Assembly: GCA_950295325.1 (NCBI GenBank)
Contig: OX485808.1
Location: forward strand, 3,908,501-3,972,500
Length of the DNA: 64,000 nucleotides
Reading direction: 5' to 3'
Origin: Polytrichum commune
Taxonomy: Eukaryota > Streptophyta > Polytrichopsida > Polytrichales > Polytrichaceae
Shown: positions 10,283-21,349 of the stretch, one piece after another
Layout of the letters: every line of letters starts with the position of its first letter
Position numbering within the stretch: the stretch's first letter is position 1
Translations under genes and position numbers: made by a program
Notes under the pieces: generated by a model
What the model was told of the DNA's origin: nothing
The model's database searches: none
The model's input: only the letters and a program-made list of their open reading frames with translations

Positions 10283-11261
10283 GGGGATTGCTATTTCCAC
10301 ACCTTTTTTGGCTAGATTCACACCTTTTTGCCGGTTTGGTTGCCGTGTCACTGAGGCGCTATATATGAGATTCTTCATGGTGCATCCGGACAGTTGATCC
10401 ATCAAGGCCCATCCAAGGGCCTCAATGATCCTAGGTGGCGATGGGGTGGGGGGCAGGGTGATGCTTGCCACCAAGGCGGGGTGGGGCCGTGGGCCTCATG
10501 TCTTTTTTGGGGAGGCCGGATTTAGGGTGGTGTCGGGCCTAGTGGCTAGGTGGGCCCAGTGGCTAGGCCAACTTATTATATGACTAGTTGGTTACCCTTA
10601 CTCTACTTACTAAATAACTAGTTGGTTACCCTTACACTACTTACTAAATGACTAGTTGGTTACCCTTACTCTACTTACTAAATGACTAGTGTTATTTAGT
10701 AAGTAGTGTTATTTAGTAAGTAAGTAGTGTTATTTAGTAAATAACTAGTGTTATTTAGTAAGTAGAGTAAGGTTAAGGTAACCAACTAGTTATTTAGTAA
10801 GTAGAGTAAGGGTGACCAACTAGTCATTTAGTAAGTAGAGTAAGGGTAACCAACTAGTCATTTAGTAAGTAGAGTAAGGGTAACCAACTAGTCATTTAGT
10901 AAGTAGAGTAAGGCTAACCAACTAGTTATTTAGTAAGTAGAGTAAGGGTAACCAACTAGTTATATAATAAGTAGGCCTAGCCACTGGGCCCGCCTAGCCA
11001 CTAGGCCCGACACCACCCTAAATCAGGCCTCCCCAAAAAAGACATGAGGCCCACGGCCCCACCCCGCCTTGGTGGCAAGCACCACCCCCGCCCCCCACCC
11101 CACCGCCACCTAGGATCATTGAGGCCCTTGGATGGGCCTTGATGGATCAACGGTCCGGATGCACCATGAAGAATCTCATATATAGCGCCTCAGTGACACG
11201 GCAACCGAACCGGCAAAAAGGTGTGAATCTAGCCAAAAAAGGTGTGGAAATAGAAATCCCC
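10283..11261. mobile_element. Foldback element, 979 bp, almost wholly palindromic
   Basis: The left arm from 10,283 and the right arm ending 11,261 are near-perfect inverted copies for more than 300 bp (GGGGATTKCTATTTCCACAC at each end). The centre consists of inverted arrays of a roughly 33-40 bp unit containing 'ctagttggttaccctta' and 'ctacttactaaat'. Identical TATTCTAG octamers flank it (10,275-10,282 and 11,262-11,269), and the duplication could be read as 8 to 10 bp because of adjoining Gs. An 8-9 bp duplication fits hAT or MULE families. No protein is encoded. Confidence 0.88.
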
Positions 11262-11269
11262 TATTCTAG

Positions 11270-12320
11270 GGAGTCTAAACATAACATTACCTGGTCAAAT
11301 GGTTGAGTTTTATTTCTATATTTAGCAATTGACAAGGGCCTCCATTATCAAGTTATTTTTACAGGATGAAATTGACACTGGTATGAATAGTGAATAATGC
11401 CACTATGAACAATGTTTTCAATAAATAATGTCGGGATGAACAATATTTCTTATGTAAAGTGCCGGGAAAATATCTCCACCAAACTTTTCAAGTCTTAGCA
11501 TGTGTTTATGAACAACAACTAAATATTAATATTCTGTTCATGGGGCCTACATAATAATATTACACTATTCCAGAGTCTAGTAAAATGACCCAAATGGCTG
11601 AGTATAGTTTTTTTTTTTGCTAGAGTTCATTACTGTTGGTTTACGATTTTGTGACGTGCCCGCTAACTACACTAAATATTGCATTTAGTATCACCAATAC
11701 TGTATCTCTTGCTCAATACTAATCGTAAACCGCTAGTTTCAACAACACTAATTGTAAACTTGACATTATTTGTCATTCCTTGTAAATCTTATTGGGAATT
11801 ATAGATTTACAATGTTGCAATTACCATCACGTACTAAGTGATTTCTTATCCAAATTTCAATCATAAATTACAATACCTCATTGCATAAATGTTAGGATGC
11901 AAAATATACCAAATTTTATTTTGAATAATTGACACTTGGATGAACTAAAAGTAAGTCTAGATGATAGTATGCGCAAACTTATTCATAAAAAGTGTCATTG
12001 GCAAAGCCACCACAATGACATAAAATACCATATGACACTGAATACAAGATTTAGTGTAGTGTGTGAAGTCGCCATTGTTTGGGGTGAAGATCCCGGTAAC
12101 TAAGAGACTCACAGACGTGGTGGGTAAGTAACTTGTGCACGAATGTGTATGAAACCACCGCATTTCAGGCACAAATCCATAACTACATTTGCCATTTTTC
12201 TTCCCTGCATCGGCATCTATTGGACCTTTTCAATTTGTGTCGGGAAATGTTAGTCCTCCCGACAGCCACTCCCCATTCCATGGACTTTCGCTCTTGGTTC
12301 CTCTGTTCCTTCCTCCCGCC
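11270..12320. other. Intergenic, upstream of the 12.77 kb gene
   Basis: No gene is seen. It contains a loose inverted pair 'ggtttacgatt' (11,638) and 'aatcgtaaacc' (about 11,722) enclosing ACTAAAT motifs, probably a decayed small element. Towards 12,300 the composition shifts to a CT-rich leader-like sequence. Confidence 0.4.
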
Positions 12321-12342
12321 CACTATAAACCCACTATAAATC
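12320..12342 (+). promoter_or_regulatory. Candidate TATA boxes
   Basis: Two CACTATAAAYCC motifs lie in tandem at about 12,321-12,342, followed by CT-rich sequence up to the ATG at 12,766. If used, they imply a 5' leader of about 400 nt or a spliced leader. This is inference from position and motif only. Confidence 0.35.
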
Positions 12343-12765
12343 CATGAACCATGTTCCTCATGACTTGTGAATCTCATCTTCCATAATTTCTATATTCAAG
12401 TGCAAAGTGCATTCATCGCCCACTTCGCACTTCATGTCCACGATTCAAGCTTCATCGATTGTTCTACACCTGCTGAGTCCCACTAGATTGCCTTCCGACT
12501 CCGATCCCCCGAACCTAGCTAGCACACTCAAATTCACTTGCTGCTTCTTCGCCCAGGCTTTGTGTAGATTGTCAGGGCTTTCTGTCTCTGCATTTTTCTG
12601 GGTTCCGGTACCCCGAGTGACTCGTATCACTGGATTTGTGGCTCCGTCATCATCAACGACACCGTTACTTTGAGCTCGCTGCACTTCTATTGGACCGGCG
12701 GGCGGTGCTTCCTGTGAGTGATCGTGACCCAAATTTTGGATTTGATAGAATAATCATCAGTAAAT

Positions 12766-13131
12766 ATGGCAGCGACGACGGTGATTGTGAACCACACCCA
12801 AGAGCCACTGCACATGAAAGTGGGGAACCAACCCCATTTTGCGGACTTGACGACGGTGGCAAAGGGGGCCAAGTACACCATGCGCGTGGATTTCAATGCG
12901 ACCTACCAAGAGTTCTTGATGGGCGTGGATGCCCAAGGGAAGAAGCTGATTGTGAGTTCGGACGATTGCTGTGACTACAAATGCATCACCGTCAAGGAAG
13001 TAAATGGCAAGTTTGATGTGCACAAAGAGCCTCGTCAGCATGTGGTGGACACAGCAACCAGTAATAGTGATAGAGTGGCAGCGAAGAAGCCCATGTTCTC
13101 CAGCTGGAAGCTATGTCGATCGTTCGACTAG
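12766..13131 (+). CDS. Small uncharacterised protein, 121 aa (DUF7748-like)
   Basis: This is a complete ORF from ATG (context aatATGGCAG) to TAG. It opens with TVIVNHTQEPLHMKVGNQP, followed by a probable beta-rich fold: 'YTMRVDFNATYQEFLMGVD' near residues 43-61, 'SSDDCCDYKCITVKE' near 68-82 and 'KFDVHKEPRQH' near 86-96. The order (N-terminal strand with NHT, NATYQE, then SSDDC followed by an IT strand) resembles small proteins grouped as DUF7748, which I recall from bryophytes, lycophytes and ferns. That match is from memory and not verified. No signal peptide or membrane segment is seen, so it is probably soluble. Single-exon coding, clean frame and good start context support a real gene. 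The biochemical function is unknown. Confidence 0.75.
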   Translation: MAATTVIVNHTQEPLHMKVGNQPHFADLTTVAKGAKYTMRVDFNATYQEFLMGVDAQGKKLIVSSDDCCDYKCITVKEVNGKFDVHKEPRQHVVDTATSNSDRVAAKKPMFSSWKLCRSFD

Positions 13132-16100
13132 CTGAGTCACACTATTGACTCATTGAAAGCTTGCTAGTGTGGGCTATATTACCGTGAAGCTAATTATAGA
13201 GCTACCCATGATAATTTCCCAACTTATAGGTATGCGCAATTATATACCATCGTCAGTGGAGAGAAGTTGGAAGCTCAAAGGTTATGAGGTTCTGGAGACT
13301 AGATGAGCCTTCTAAGTTTTGTATGCAGGCTAGTAAGAAGTTCAATTAGCTCTAAACTTCACAGCTTCAGTTTATATATGTGTATATTCTCTAGAGTTTT
13401 GAGCTCTCAGTTTCCATGTTGTCTCAGAGTGTGTATATTTGTATCCCCTATGTATATGACACAGTGGAACTTCTATTAGATATCTGGGAATCAATCTTGT
13501 TTTGCTGGGCCTCAGCAAGCATGATACTCTTGGCCATTTAGGTTACAAGGTTATCATCTGCAATTATATCGATCACAAATGCCATAGGAGATAGATGATA
13601 AGCTTAGAAGAATCCTGAACTGCAAGTTCGGTTGTTTCTACTTAAATAGGAATATTGCAGTTTTTTCTTGCTCTGTATGTCGACAATGACAACAAAAAAT
13701 TCTATATATAATGGAAGCACTTTCCCATCTAAGTTTAAGCACCAAAACTTGTCTCATTTCTCTCATTGGGTCACGGGTGCTCTGGGGAGGCCAAGCACAT
13801 CACCGACTGAAGTATGATTATTAACATACAAACCGATTCATGAGCACCACAGCGCCTTTCATAAGCACCAAATTTACTTTATAATCACCAACTCTACCAA
13901 CTCAAGTAGTCTCATTGAGTACCTTCATAATCATAAACTCAACCAACTCAGGCCTATTTGTTGCGGTTCCTCTTATTAGATATCCATCTTATACACTTGT
14001 CTGATCATTTATAGCAGTTCACCATATATCTTTGTGACTTAGAGTTTGACCACCTTACAAATTCCCACCTGATGGACTGCTATGTTACATGAGTAAGTTT
14101 TGTTTTTAAGTTCTTAAAGGTGATTTCAAATTCCCCACATTTTTTTCTGGTCTTCCGCATTCTCTCTAACACTACATATTAAACGTACATATCTTTTAAG
14201 CCTCCATTCTACCAACGGGGTCTCCTTTTATCATTACATGCCTTAGAATCTGGAACCCCCTGACAATGGCACCATCAACGAATGGAAGAATTCAAGCACA
14301 CTCTGTCTACACATAGTTCTCCTCATCAGCTGATTCTAACTCTATCCTGGAGGTATGCGTTAAGAACCACTCACAAACGCTTCCACGAAGCCCTGCAACC
14401 CACCGCATCCGTATTGGTGATGTTTACACCTGCTATGTGATGCCTTAGGTTGCGGCTGCAATTCTTCGCTGCACGACAAGATCATCCTCTTGCTTTGCCA
14501 GTGCGCAAAGTGACGATTTTTTCAAGCCGTATAGTAAGCATGCTTTTACCGCTGACGTGCGTAGCAGCTGCTTGGCCCGACATCTCGCGTTCCTCAAAAT
14601 GTAACTCATTTGTATCAACATCCAAAGGTTAGTACCTGTCCTTTGTCATCATGCAACATGCTATGTATTGTTACAATTAGTAAGCATAGTTAGGGTTTCG
14701 GCATTGTTAGAACGTAGAAGCTGGAAACTTTTGGAAGCTTCGTAGGTGGAAACTTCTGGAAGCTGAGTTGTTACCATTTCACTTAGTATTGCCATCAAGT
14801 TCTTAGGTAGTTTGATTCATTTTTGCTATGACTGTAATGAGACATGTGGTTTGCACTGTAATAAAGGTAGTAAATAGGAATTGATACACATCACGTGTGA
14901 GCTATGGAAGCTTGTCTGGTTTATTGTTCCAATATTATGTATTCATGAAATCTTATTTACCTAGCTCTCATTAACTGCATGAAGGAATGTCAAAATTACA
15001 CTACCTGTGACTCTATGGGAGAGTCTTTCCAATGACCTGGACATTGCGCACATATTCTCTTCCAAAATGTGTTCAAGGCTGTGTTTGTTTGCTCCTCCCA
15101 TGTCGATTCCCAAGGGAAACAGCGCACACCAATGTCGTACATCCATTTCTTCATTTCAGTCCACAGTGTCCCGAATGGCTCCCCTCTCTCGTTCACCATG
15201 TCATTATTTCCATTAGGTCGTCCTTCTTTGACCTTTTTCCTTTCCTCCTATATGAGCATCATATTTTTGTCATAATCGTAATAAGTATATGTTTGCATTC
15301 CTCTCCGCTTTGCACTGGTTTCCTGGGCTGCTTGATTCTCATGTTTCTCGAAATGAATGCTGCGTTGATTTGCCCCTTGGACCCAAACAAGCAATCACAC
15401 ATTTTTATATAAGTCTCCATTTCTGAACTTTGGTGCATCAGAAGTCATGTAAATCCATAGTCAAATAGTCTTTTTCCACTTACCTGCATTTCCTTTGTCG
15501 GGCGGTCTCTCCTCTGAACACTGCTCCGAAGTAGGAAAATCTTCCTTGCATTTCATGCGTTCTCTTTGCCCTTGGCCGCTCTGCTCGTCAATCCCTGTAC
15601 TGTCAATCCCATGTTGATGTAGACGTATTGCCAGTCTTACTCCCTTTCGCGAATGCAGGTGCAACCATTTGGCCCCCATTTCCTCTCCGTGTATACGCGT
15701 ATGTCCCCTCTTGCATACATGATCACTAACCCTGGACTTCCGCTCACCAATTTGCAAACTTGCACCTAGTTCTCTTCTTTGCAGCGAGCTCTCATTGATG
15801 TGCACACAATCTCAGCTTCCACCGCATTCCGAACACAATGTCGCAAGGGCCAGCGCTGTAATTACACGTCTCAGATTCCTCTTGCTCCATCCTATCGGAT
15901 GGTTGGTAATCAATGAGCCTATCATCAATGTCCCTTCATTATTAAGACGTGATGCATCCCCCTGCCTGAATCCGCTCTACTTTCAATCACGGCCAGACAT
16001 TTCGTTAGGGGTGTTGTGATCTTTTATGTCAAGGAAGTTCCCTCTTGTCTACTCTAACATTCCTCCTATTGTCTTATACTCCTTTACCTGGAATCGTCAT

Positions 16101-16526
16101 TTGCACCTTGCCGCGTCTTCTTTGATTAGTCTAGATTTGCAACTCGTCGAGGTTGCCTACAATACACATGGCTTGGCGATACTGGTTGTGTTTCGTCCTT
16201 TTACATCAATTCTTCTAGCCTGCTGACCTTACCTCACCGGGTTTCTTTTTCCCAAATTTGTTTTGCCTTTAGTGCACTATTTACTATTCACTGAGGAACT
16301 TGTAATGAAAGGCGGCTTCGTTTACTATGTTCCTGGATATTGTGCTAACTCATACTATTTCTGTTTGATGAATTAAGGTTATTTACCACGTTCCTCCCAA
16401 AACATGCATGTTCCAGACTGTTACTGATCGCCACAATTCAAGTGCCTTTATTGATATTTGTGCACGAGTATGTTGAATAGTGTTATGAGATGTATGTCTA
16501 TGTTACTCAATGGTCTACAAGTTGAT
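13132..16526. other. 3' flank and unassigned sequence
   Basis: 13,132-13,700 would be the 3' UTR and flank of the 12.77 kb gene. At 14,450-14,632 a 60-aa frame is unrecognised. At 15,000-15,805 the minus strand has two open stretches with plausible splice donors (gtagtg at about 15,003 and gtaagtgg near 15,480) and low-complexity-free sequence (for example WMYDIGVRCFPWEST). They might be exons of a gene or a relic, but I cannot link them to a family. Nothing else is seen. Confidence 0.3.
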
Positions 16527-16795
16527 TGTTAGGATAACCGTCCTAGGCTACCTTATAGGTCTTGGACGTAGAGTAATAACAAAAGGTTCAGGATTAGGTG
16601 GCTAATTAATATTAGCCGTCATCTAGATTAGTGAGAATTGTGTCAGAGAATATAGCGTCAGATTGTATTCATAAATACAATATGTGTGCATACTTATATA
16701 ATATAGCGCCTTACCCCGCAGGGGACAGAGCATTGTCTATCTTTGTTTTGTCTCCATCTTCTTTCATTATCCTTGCTCTCAACACATTATCAACA
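16527..16795 (+). mobile_element. Possible Copia-type solo LTR, about 269 bp
   Basis: It starts TGTTAGGATAACC and ends ATTATCAACA (TG...CA). It has a TATA-like 'acttatataatata' and a CT-rich 3' part, the usual layout of short Copia LTRs. I see no 5-bp target duplication and no tRNA primer site downstream, so it may be a solo LTR with a diverged site, or a chance resemblance. Confidence 0.4.
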
Positions 16796-18442
16796 CCAAC
16801 ACTCTAACCGGGCTATCTATCTCTCTCTCCCTCCTTGTGATTCCAACACTAATCTCTCATTCTTCTCTCTTTCTCTCGGAAGTTACTCTTTACTGCAATC
16901 AAACTAGTTTAATATTCAAGCCAATGTTTATTCCTAGCTACTTTTGAAAGCCTAGGGGCCAAGTTCCATATACCGGTCCCGGTTCATTTTTTAAACGAGT
17001 GAGAAACGGGTGACATCATCCAAAAAATAGATGATATCACCCATTTAATAAAGGGGTACTTCTATGTGGAATGCTAGTTTATTTTGATTTTCTACTTTCT
17101 CACTAAATTTGTTGACTGATAACACATGACACTTTATAAAGATGACCGGCAATGAAGATATTCATCAAAATATTAAAATAATATTTTAAAGTTTTCATTA
17201 GTGTTTCCATTTGGTTTGTATGCCTTATGTGTATATATACATTATTATTATTATTATTATTATTAAGATTTAGATTCTTAAAACATCATAAAATACATGT
17301 TCTCATGGATTTATTTTAATTCACAATGAAAAGTCTAATGATATAACATACACTTATCTTATATTTCTTTTTTCTTTTTCATTTCTTCTTATAACTAGAA
17401 TTTGAGTATATAAAGAATGCATGATGCAAGAAAAAAATTTGATATTTTCGGCAACTAATGTTGTCATGTCGTAGTTGCTACAACATTGTGAATTGCTATG
17501 AAAAATGTTCTTCATAAAATTGTCAAAGAGACAAATTATAGAAAAAAAACGAAAAAATATATTTAATATGATTTGTCAATAACACCTCGATACGGATTCA
17601 ATGATTTATCTCACATACATTGAATATATTCATAAGGCAGAAATATTGGGTATTTCTTATGAATCATGGTACATCAAGCCAAGGTCCATAAATCGATGAA
17701 ATTAATATTCAGAGCTCATAATGTAAGATGATCTAGAATTTTTTCAGAATTTTTTTTTGAATTTTTGTTAAAATATTTTATTGTATTTGAGATATTGTCG
17801 GATTACACATGAAGAGAATACTAGGTTTAAGAATCATTGTTGAGAAGTAGATGACTATTTCTAAACAAGTGGCTATAGTTTTGCGTCGACTAGCGACCGG
17901 AATTTTACATTACACCGTGGGCAAGGTGTTTGAAGTTGCGGCATATATAAGTGTGAAAATTTCCAAGAGGTTTCTAAAATCTCTTTTCATTGCCACAATA
18001 TCTTTCTATTTAAAATGGCTAGTATATGAATGGTTGATCAATGTAAAACTTGGATTTTAAAACATTTATGACATTCTATAACATTTAAATGGTAAAAAAT
18101 TTGATTGCACTTACTTTCTATTTAATAAACTCATCGACACTAACAGTATAAATTGGTTTGATAGACATCACAATTATAGTATAATTTTACAAGCAATTAT
18201 GAACTCTAAAATTAAATTCATTAATGTTTTTTTTCGGATTTCCGGGATCTGTACATAATAATTATATTTTTTTCGCTTCAAACTTAAAATATATGATATC
18301 AATGCTGGAATATTAAATGGAGCTATAAAATAAATACAAAGTACGAATATTCATAAATTTATTATAAGCAATACAGGATACACGACAAACCAAAATATGT
18401 TTGTACGACAGTCGAGACAATGAACCAATGACAAATATAGAT
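16796..18442. other. AT-rich intergenic sequence
   Basis: No gene is seen. It contains a (TTA)n microsatellite at 17,241-17,264. A segment near 16,955-17,060 ('ccaagttccatataccggtc') resembles, in inverted orientation, 21,930-21,985, which suggests the end of an old element. Confidence 0.5.
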
Positions 18443-19283
18443 CTTCAATTATTGGCACTAATGTATGAGGTGTGAATGAAGCATGTAGTAGAGGCGCTTG
18501 AGTTCCCACCTCATCTTGCACTTTTGTTTTCTTGACTATAGGTTTTACCGGTGAAGATACGTTTTTCACACTATTACAATCTTCACATGTGATGCAACAT
18601 CGAGAATGCTGGTAGACAAAATTGAGTTGAAGAAGGTCCTAGGGGGAAATCTTTAGCTCGTAGGATCAAAGTCAAGCTTTTAAGATTATAATGTCGATGT
18701 TTCGAAGCGTAAGAAGTACGTTCAAAGCTCTCGTTCGTGGTGATTACGAGCCCCTAGATGAGTGTTCGTTGGTGTGGCCACCGATGCTCTTCGTGTATAT
18801 GCATAGGGATGATTTCTTAACAGAGGCATCTAAGGATTTGCGCAGATGGCTAGCAAACAAGAAGAAGACTAACATTGTGAAGCACATCCCCCTGGTTTGC
18901 TCCGAAGGCTACGCTCTTTGGGATTTGTTCATACTCCCATCAATCGGGGCTGCATTCGCAGCTGCCATCAGGATTGATGAAAAGACCTTTACGAAGGCCA
19001 GATATCGGTGTGTATACGCAAGTGTGAGGGATATCTGGGACATTAAGCCAGACATAATTCCTGAAAGTTCAAGGAAAGACCTAGGCTTGCTGCGGTACTG
19101 TGAAGTGCCAAAGAGAGGAATAGGTAGGCTTTCATGTTGAGCTTCTTGGTGATGATGGTACATGTGTTAAACAAGGGGTGTGCAAAGCTTCCTAACCGGA
19201 GGACTATTTCCACGGTGACATTCTCGGTGACTCCCATGTGGACATCTCCATAACTACTTCGGAGAGCTTGATGGGTCATCGGC
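18443..19283 (+). repeat. Inverted duplication, arm A (841 bp)
   Basis: This segment is repeated in inverted orientation at 24,000-24,456 plus 27,328-27,710 (840 bp in total once the insertion at 24,457-27,327 is removed). The arms look more than 90% identical by eye. Both have the same ORF with the same stop, so that form of the ORF predates the duplication. The spacer is about 4.7 kb. Confidence 0.9.
18691..19140 (+). CDS. 149-aa protein, possibly XS-domain-like
   Basis: The ORF runs from ATG at 18,691 to TGA. Near residues 20-32 it reads YEPLDECSLVWPPML. It is followed by 'LRRWLANKKKT' (about 51-61), 'VKHIPLVCSEGYALWDLFI' (about 64-82) and 'AAFAAAIRIDEKTFTK' (about 87-102). The LVWPPM entry, the PL..xxGYxxxD segment and the A..hD..F helix are reminiscent of the XS domain of SGS3/FDM-type RNA-silencing proteins, but this is weak and by eye. 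A GT (ggaatag|gtaggc) near 19,121 could be a donor, and another open frame (LNKGCAKLPNRRTISTVTFS) follows to about 19,250, so this may be an exon of a longer gene. A disrupted inverted copy lies at 24.1-27.7 kb. Confidence 0.45.
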   Translation: MSMFRSVRSTFKALVRGDYEPLDECSLVWPPMLFVYMHRDDFLTEASKDLRRWLANKKKTNIVKHIPLVCSEGYALWDLFILPSIGAAFAAAIRIDEKTFTKARYRCVYASVRDIWDIKPDIIPESSRKDLGLLRYCEVPKRGIGRLSC

Positions 19284-19559
19284 AACAATCTTAAAAAAAT
19301 CAATGACAAATATTGATCTTCAAAAGATACCTTCATTCAATGTAGCATGTTATTTGTTATATAACATTGTTATATGTAAGAATATCATCATAGATAAAAA
19401 TTTAGTTCTTTGGATCACTATGATGAAGGATATACCGAGATTGTAGACCGCACCGCACCAGAAAATGAAACCGGACAATTGCAATTAACAATTGCAATAC
19501 ACATATATATTTTTAAAGCTACATGCTTCAATGAATAAATAAATAAATAAAAATATGAA

Positions 19560-20300
19560 ATTTATGAATAATATACAATCATATGTATACGATAAATATT
19601 CATTGATACCAAAAAATTTCATTACTTAAAATTGGTATGCATTTTTTAGCAAAAAAAAAGACTAGGTCCTACAAATCAAGAATATGTCCAAATAGTGTAT
19701 AATCCAACAAATAAATAAAAATTCTAGTCTAAGATTCATTTATAGTGAAAGAATGTGATTCATTTACATTATATATTCATATAAAGAATGTGATTAGCTA
19801 TCCATGGACACCAAAACATATTTTTGATAATAGATATTGATATTTGAGACAAAAAAAAACAAGATTATGTTCTAACATTCAAGAAAATGTACAAAAAATA
19901 TAGATTCCAACAAACAATGTAGTATTCCGATTTTGCATTCACTTATAGTATGAAACTTATTACATATTTGTGCAAAAGATGTGATTACCTATTTCTGGAT
20001 GTCAAAAACATATTTTTTTAGAGTTAATATCGATGTTTGAAAACAAAAAATCAAGACTATATCCTAAAATTCAAAAATATGTGGAGAAAATATAGATTTA
20101 AGCGAACATCATAGTATTTTGGTGTCACATTCACTTACAATATGAAATTTATTACATATTTATGTAAAGATTGTGATTAGCTATCGATGGATATCAAGAA
20201 CATATTTTTTGAAATTGATATAAAATTTTTTAAGCAAAAAAATAACACTATGTCAAAAAATCTCAAGAACATTCATTTTTTAAAATATGAGTTTTTAATT
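19560..20300. repeat. AT-rich tandem repeat, about 190-200 bp, four diverged copies
   Basis: Equivalent points ('gactaggtcct', 'gattatgttct', 'gactatatcct', 'acactatgtca') lie at 19,660, 19,863, 20,055 and about 20,246, giving periods of 203, 192 and 191. Each unit also holds 'caaaaacatatttttt' and 'gtgattagctat'-like blocks. No coding sequence is seen. It sits in the spacer of the inverted duplication. Confidence 0.7.
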
Positions 20301-20396
20301 TTTACATTCATAGAAATGTATTACAACATAAAAATATACTATCTTATAATTTGAGATTCAATATCAATCATTAATGTTTAAAATATTAACTAATTG

Positions 20397-21345
20397 AACG
20401 AAGTCCATCACCAATGGACATTAATGCCTTTATGTAACCACGACTAGTTTTCTCGATAGATATGATCTGTCGATGCTTGAGCTCCAACATCTTAAATTAT
20501 CGAGCGTCTTCATGATCCATTGTTTTGTGATATTGTAGTTCGTCTAATTTTTCACCTTCATTTATAATAATCATAATAATTTTCATGTTGTCTTTTATAA
20601 CGTGTAATTTACCCTCCAAAATTTTGTCGGAGAATGTACATTTCTTCGTAGAATGAGTATCGTAATCATCATCACCGACAATGGTATTTGGTGAGGGAAT
20701 TAGATCACCTATGTATAGTCAAATCAATTACATAAACATATAATTCACCAATGATACATTTATTAAAAAATATGTAACATAAGTAAATTATTACTTATCA
20801 TCTGTTGATGATACAGATGAACTATCAAATGACAAGATTCCCACATCTACCGCACAAGAGCATCTCAGATACTTCTCGGCTACGACATCATAAATCACAA
20901 TTGTCAATGATACCTTAGGAAACCTCACAGAGTGGTGATGTTTTCATCTTTAAGTTATTCATTTGAAAATAAATATTTTTGTCCCGATGGAATTTTCTTT
21001 TGATAGTTATAATTTTTTTTAAAATTACCTACAAAAAAATTTCCACTTTTCTTGACATTATGATCTAGATAGACTAGATTGTACTACGGATCGTGTCACC
21101 ATATTCTCCTTAAGTTTTACCTATTTCTCGCTTGCCATAACTATCAAAGTATACCAATTATTTATATCCGCCTACAAAAAATAATCAATCCATTTACAAA
21201 CAACCAATATTAAATACTCACTTAAATTTCATTTGCCTCTTGAGTTTACTCGCCTCTAAACCTTGCGGAGCTCTAAATGCCATGTTCATATCATTGAAAC
21301 TTTGAGAGTTTAAAATTATCTCATCGACAATTCATACTTGTGCCA
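20397..21345 (-). pseudogene. Decayed multi-exon coding relic
   Basis: Reading the minus strand, open fragments appear in order: a piece starting MAQV then a stop, followed by 'NDMNMAFRAPQGLEASKLKR' (about 21,345-21,220); 'IYDVVAEKYLRCSCAVDVG' (about 20,905-20,800); and 'VGDDDYDTHSTKKCTFSD' with 'ILEGKLHVIKDNM' and 'HHKTMDHEDAR'-like continuation (about 20,708-20,400). In-frame stops and mismatched splice phases show it is not intact as read. The acidic and lysine-rich tail recalls Myb/SANT-associated transposon accessory proteins, but I cannot name the family. Confidence 0.35.
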
Positions 21346-21349
21346 TGAT

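Noticed and set aside
12407-12732. Overlapping ORFs just upstream of the 12.77 kb gene
   Set aside because: Both strands are open by chance in a CT-rich leader; no motif and no good start.
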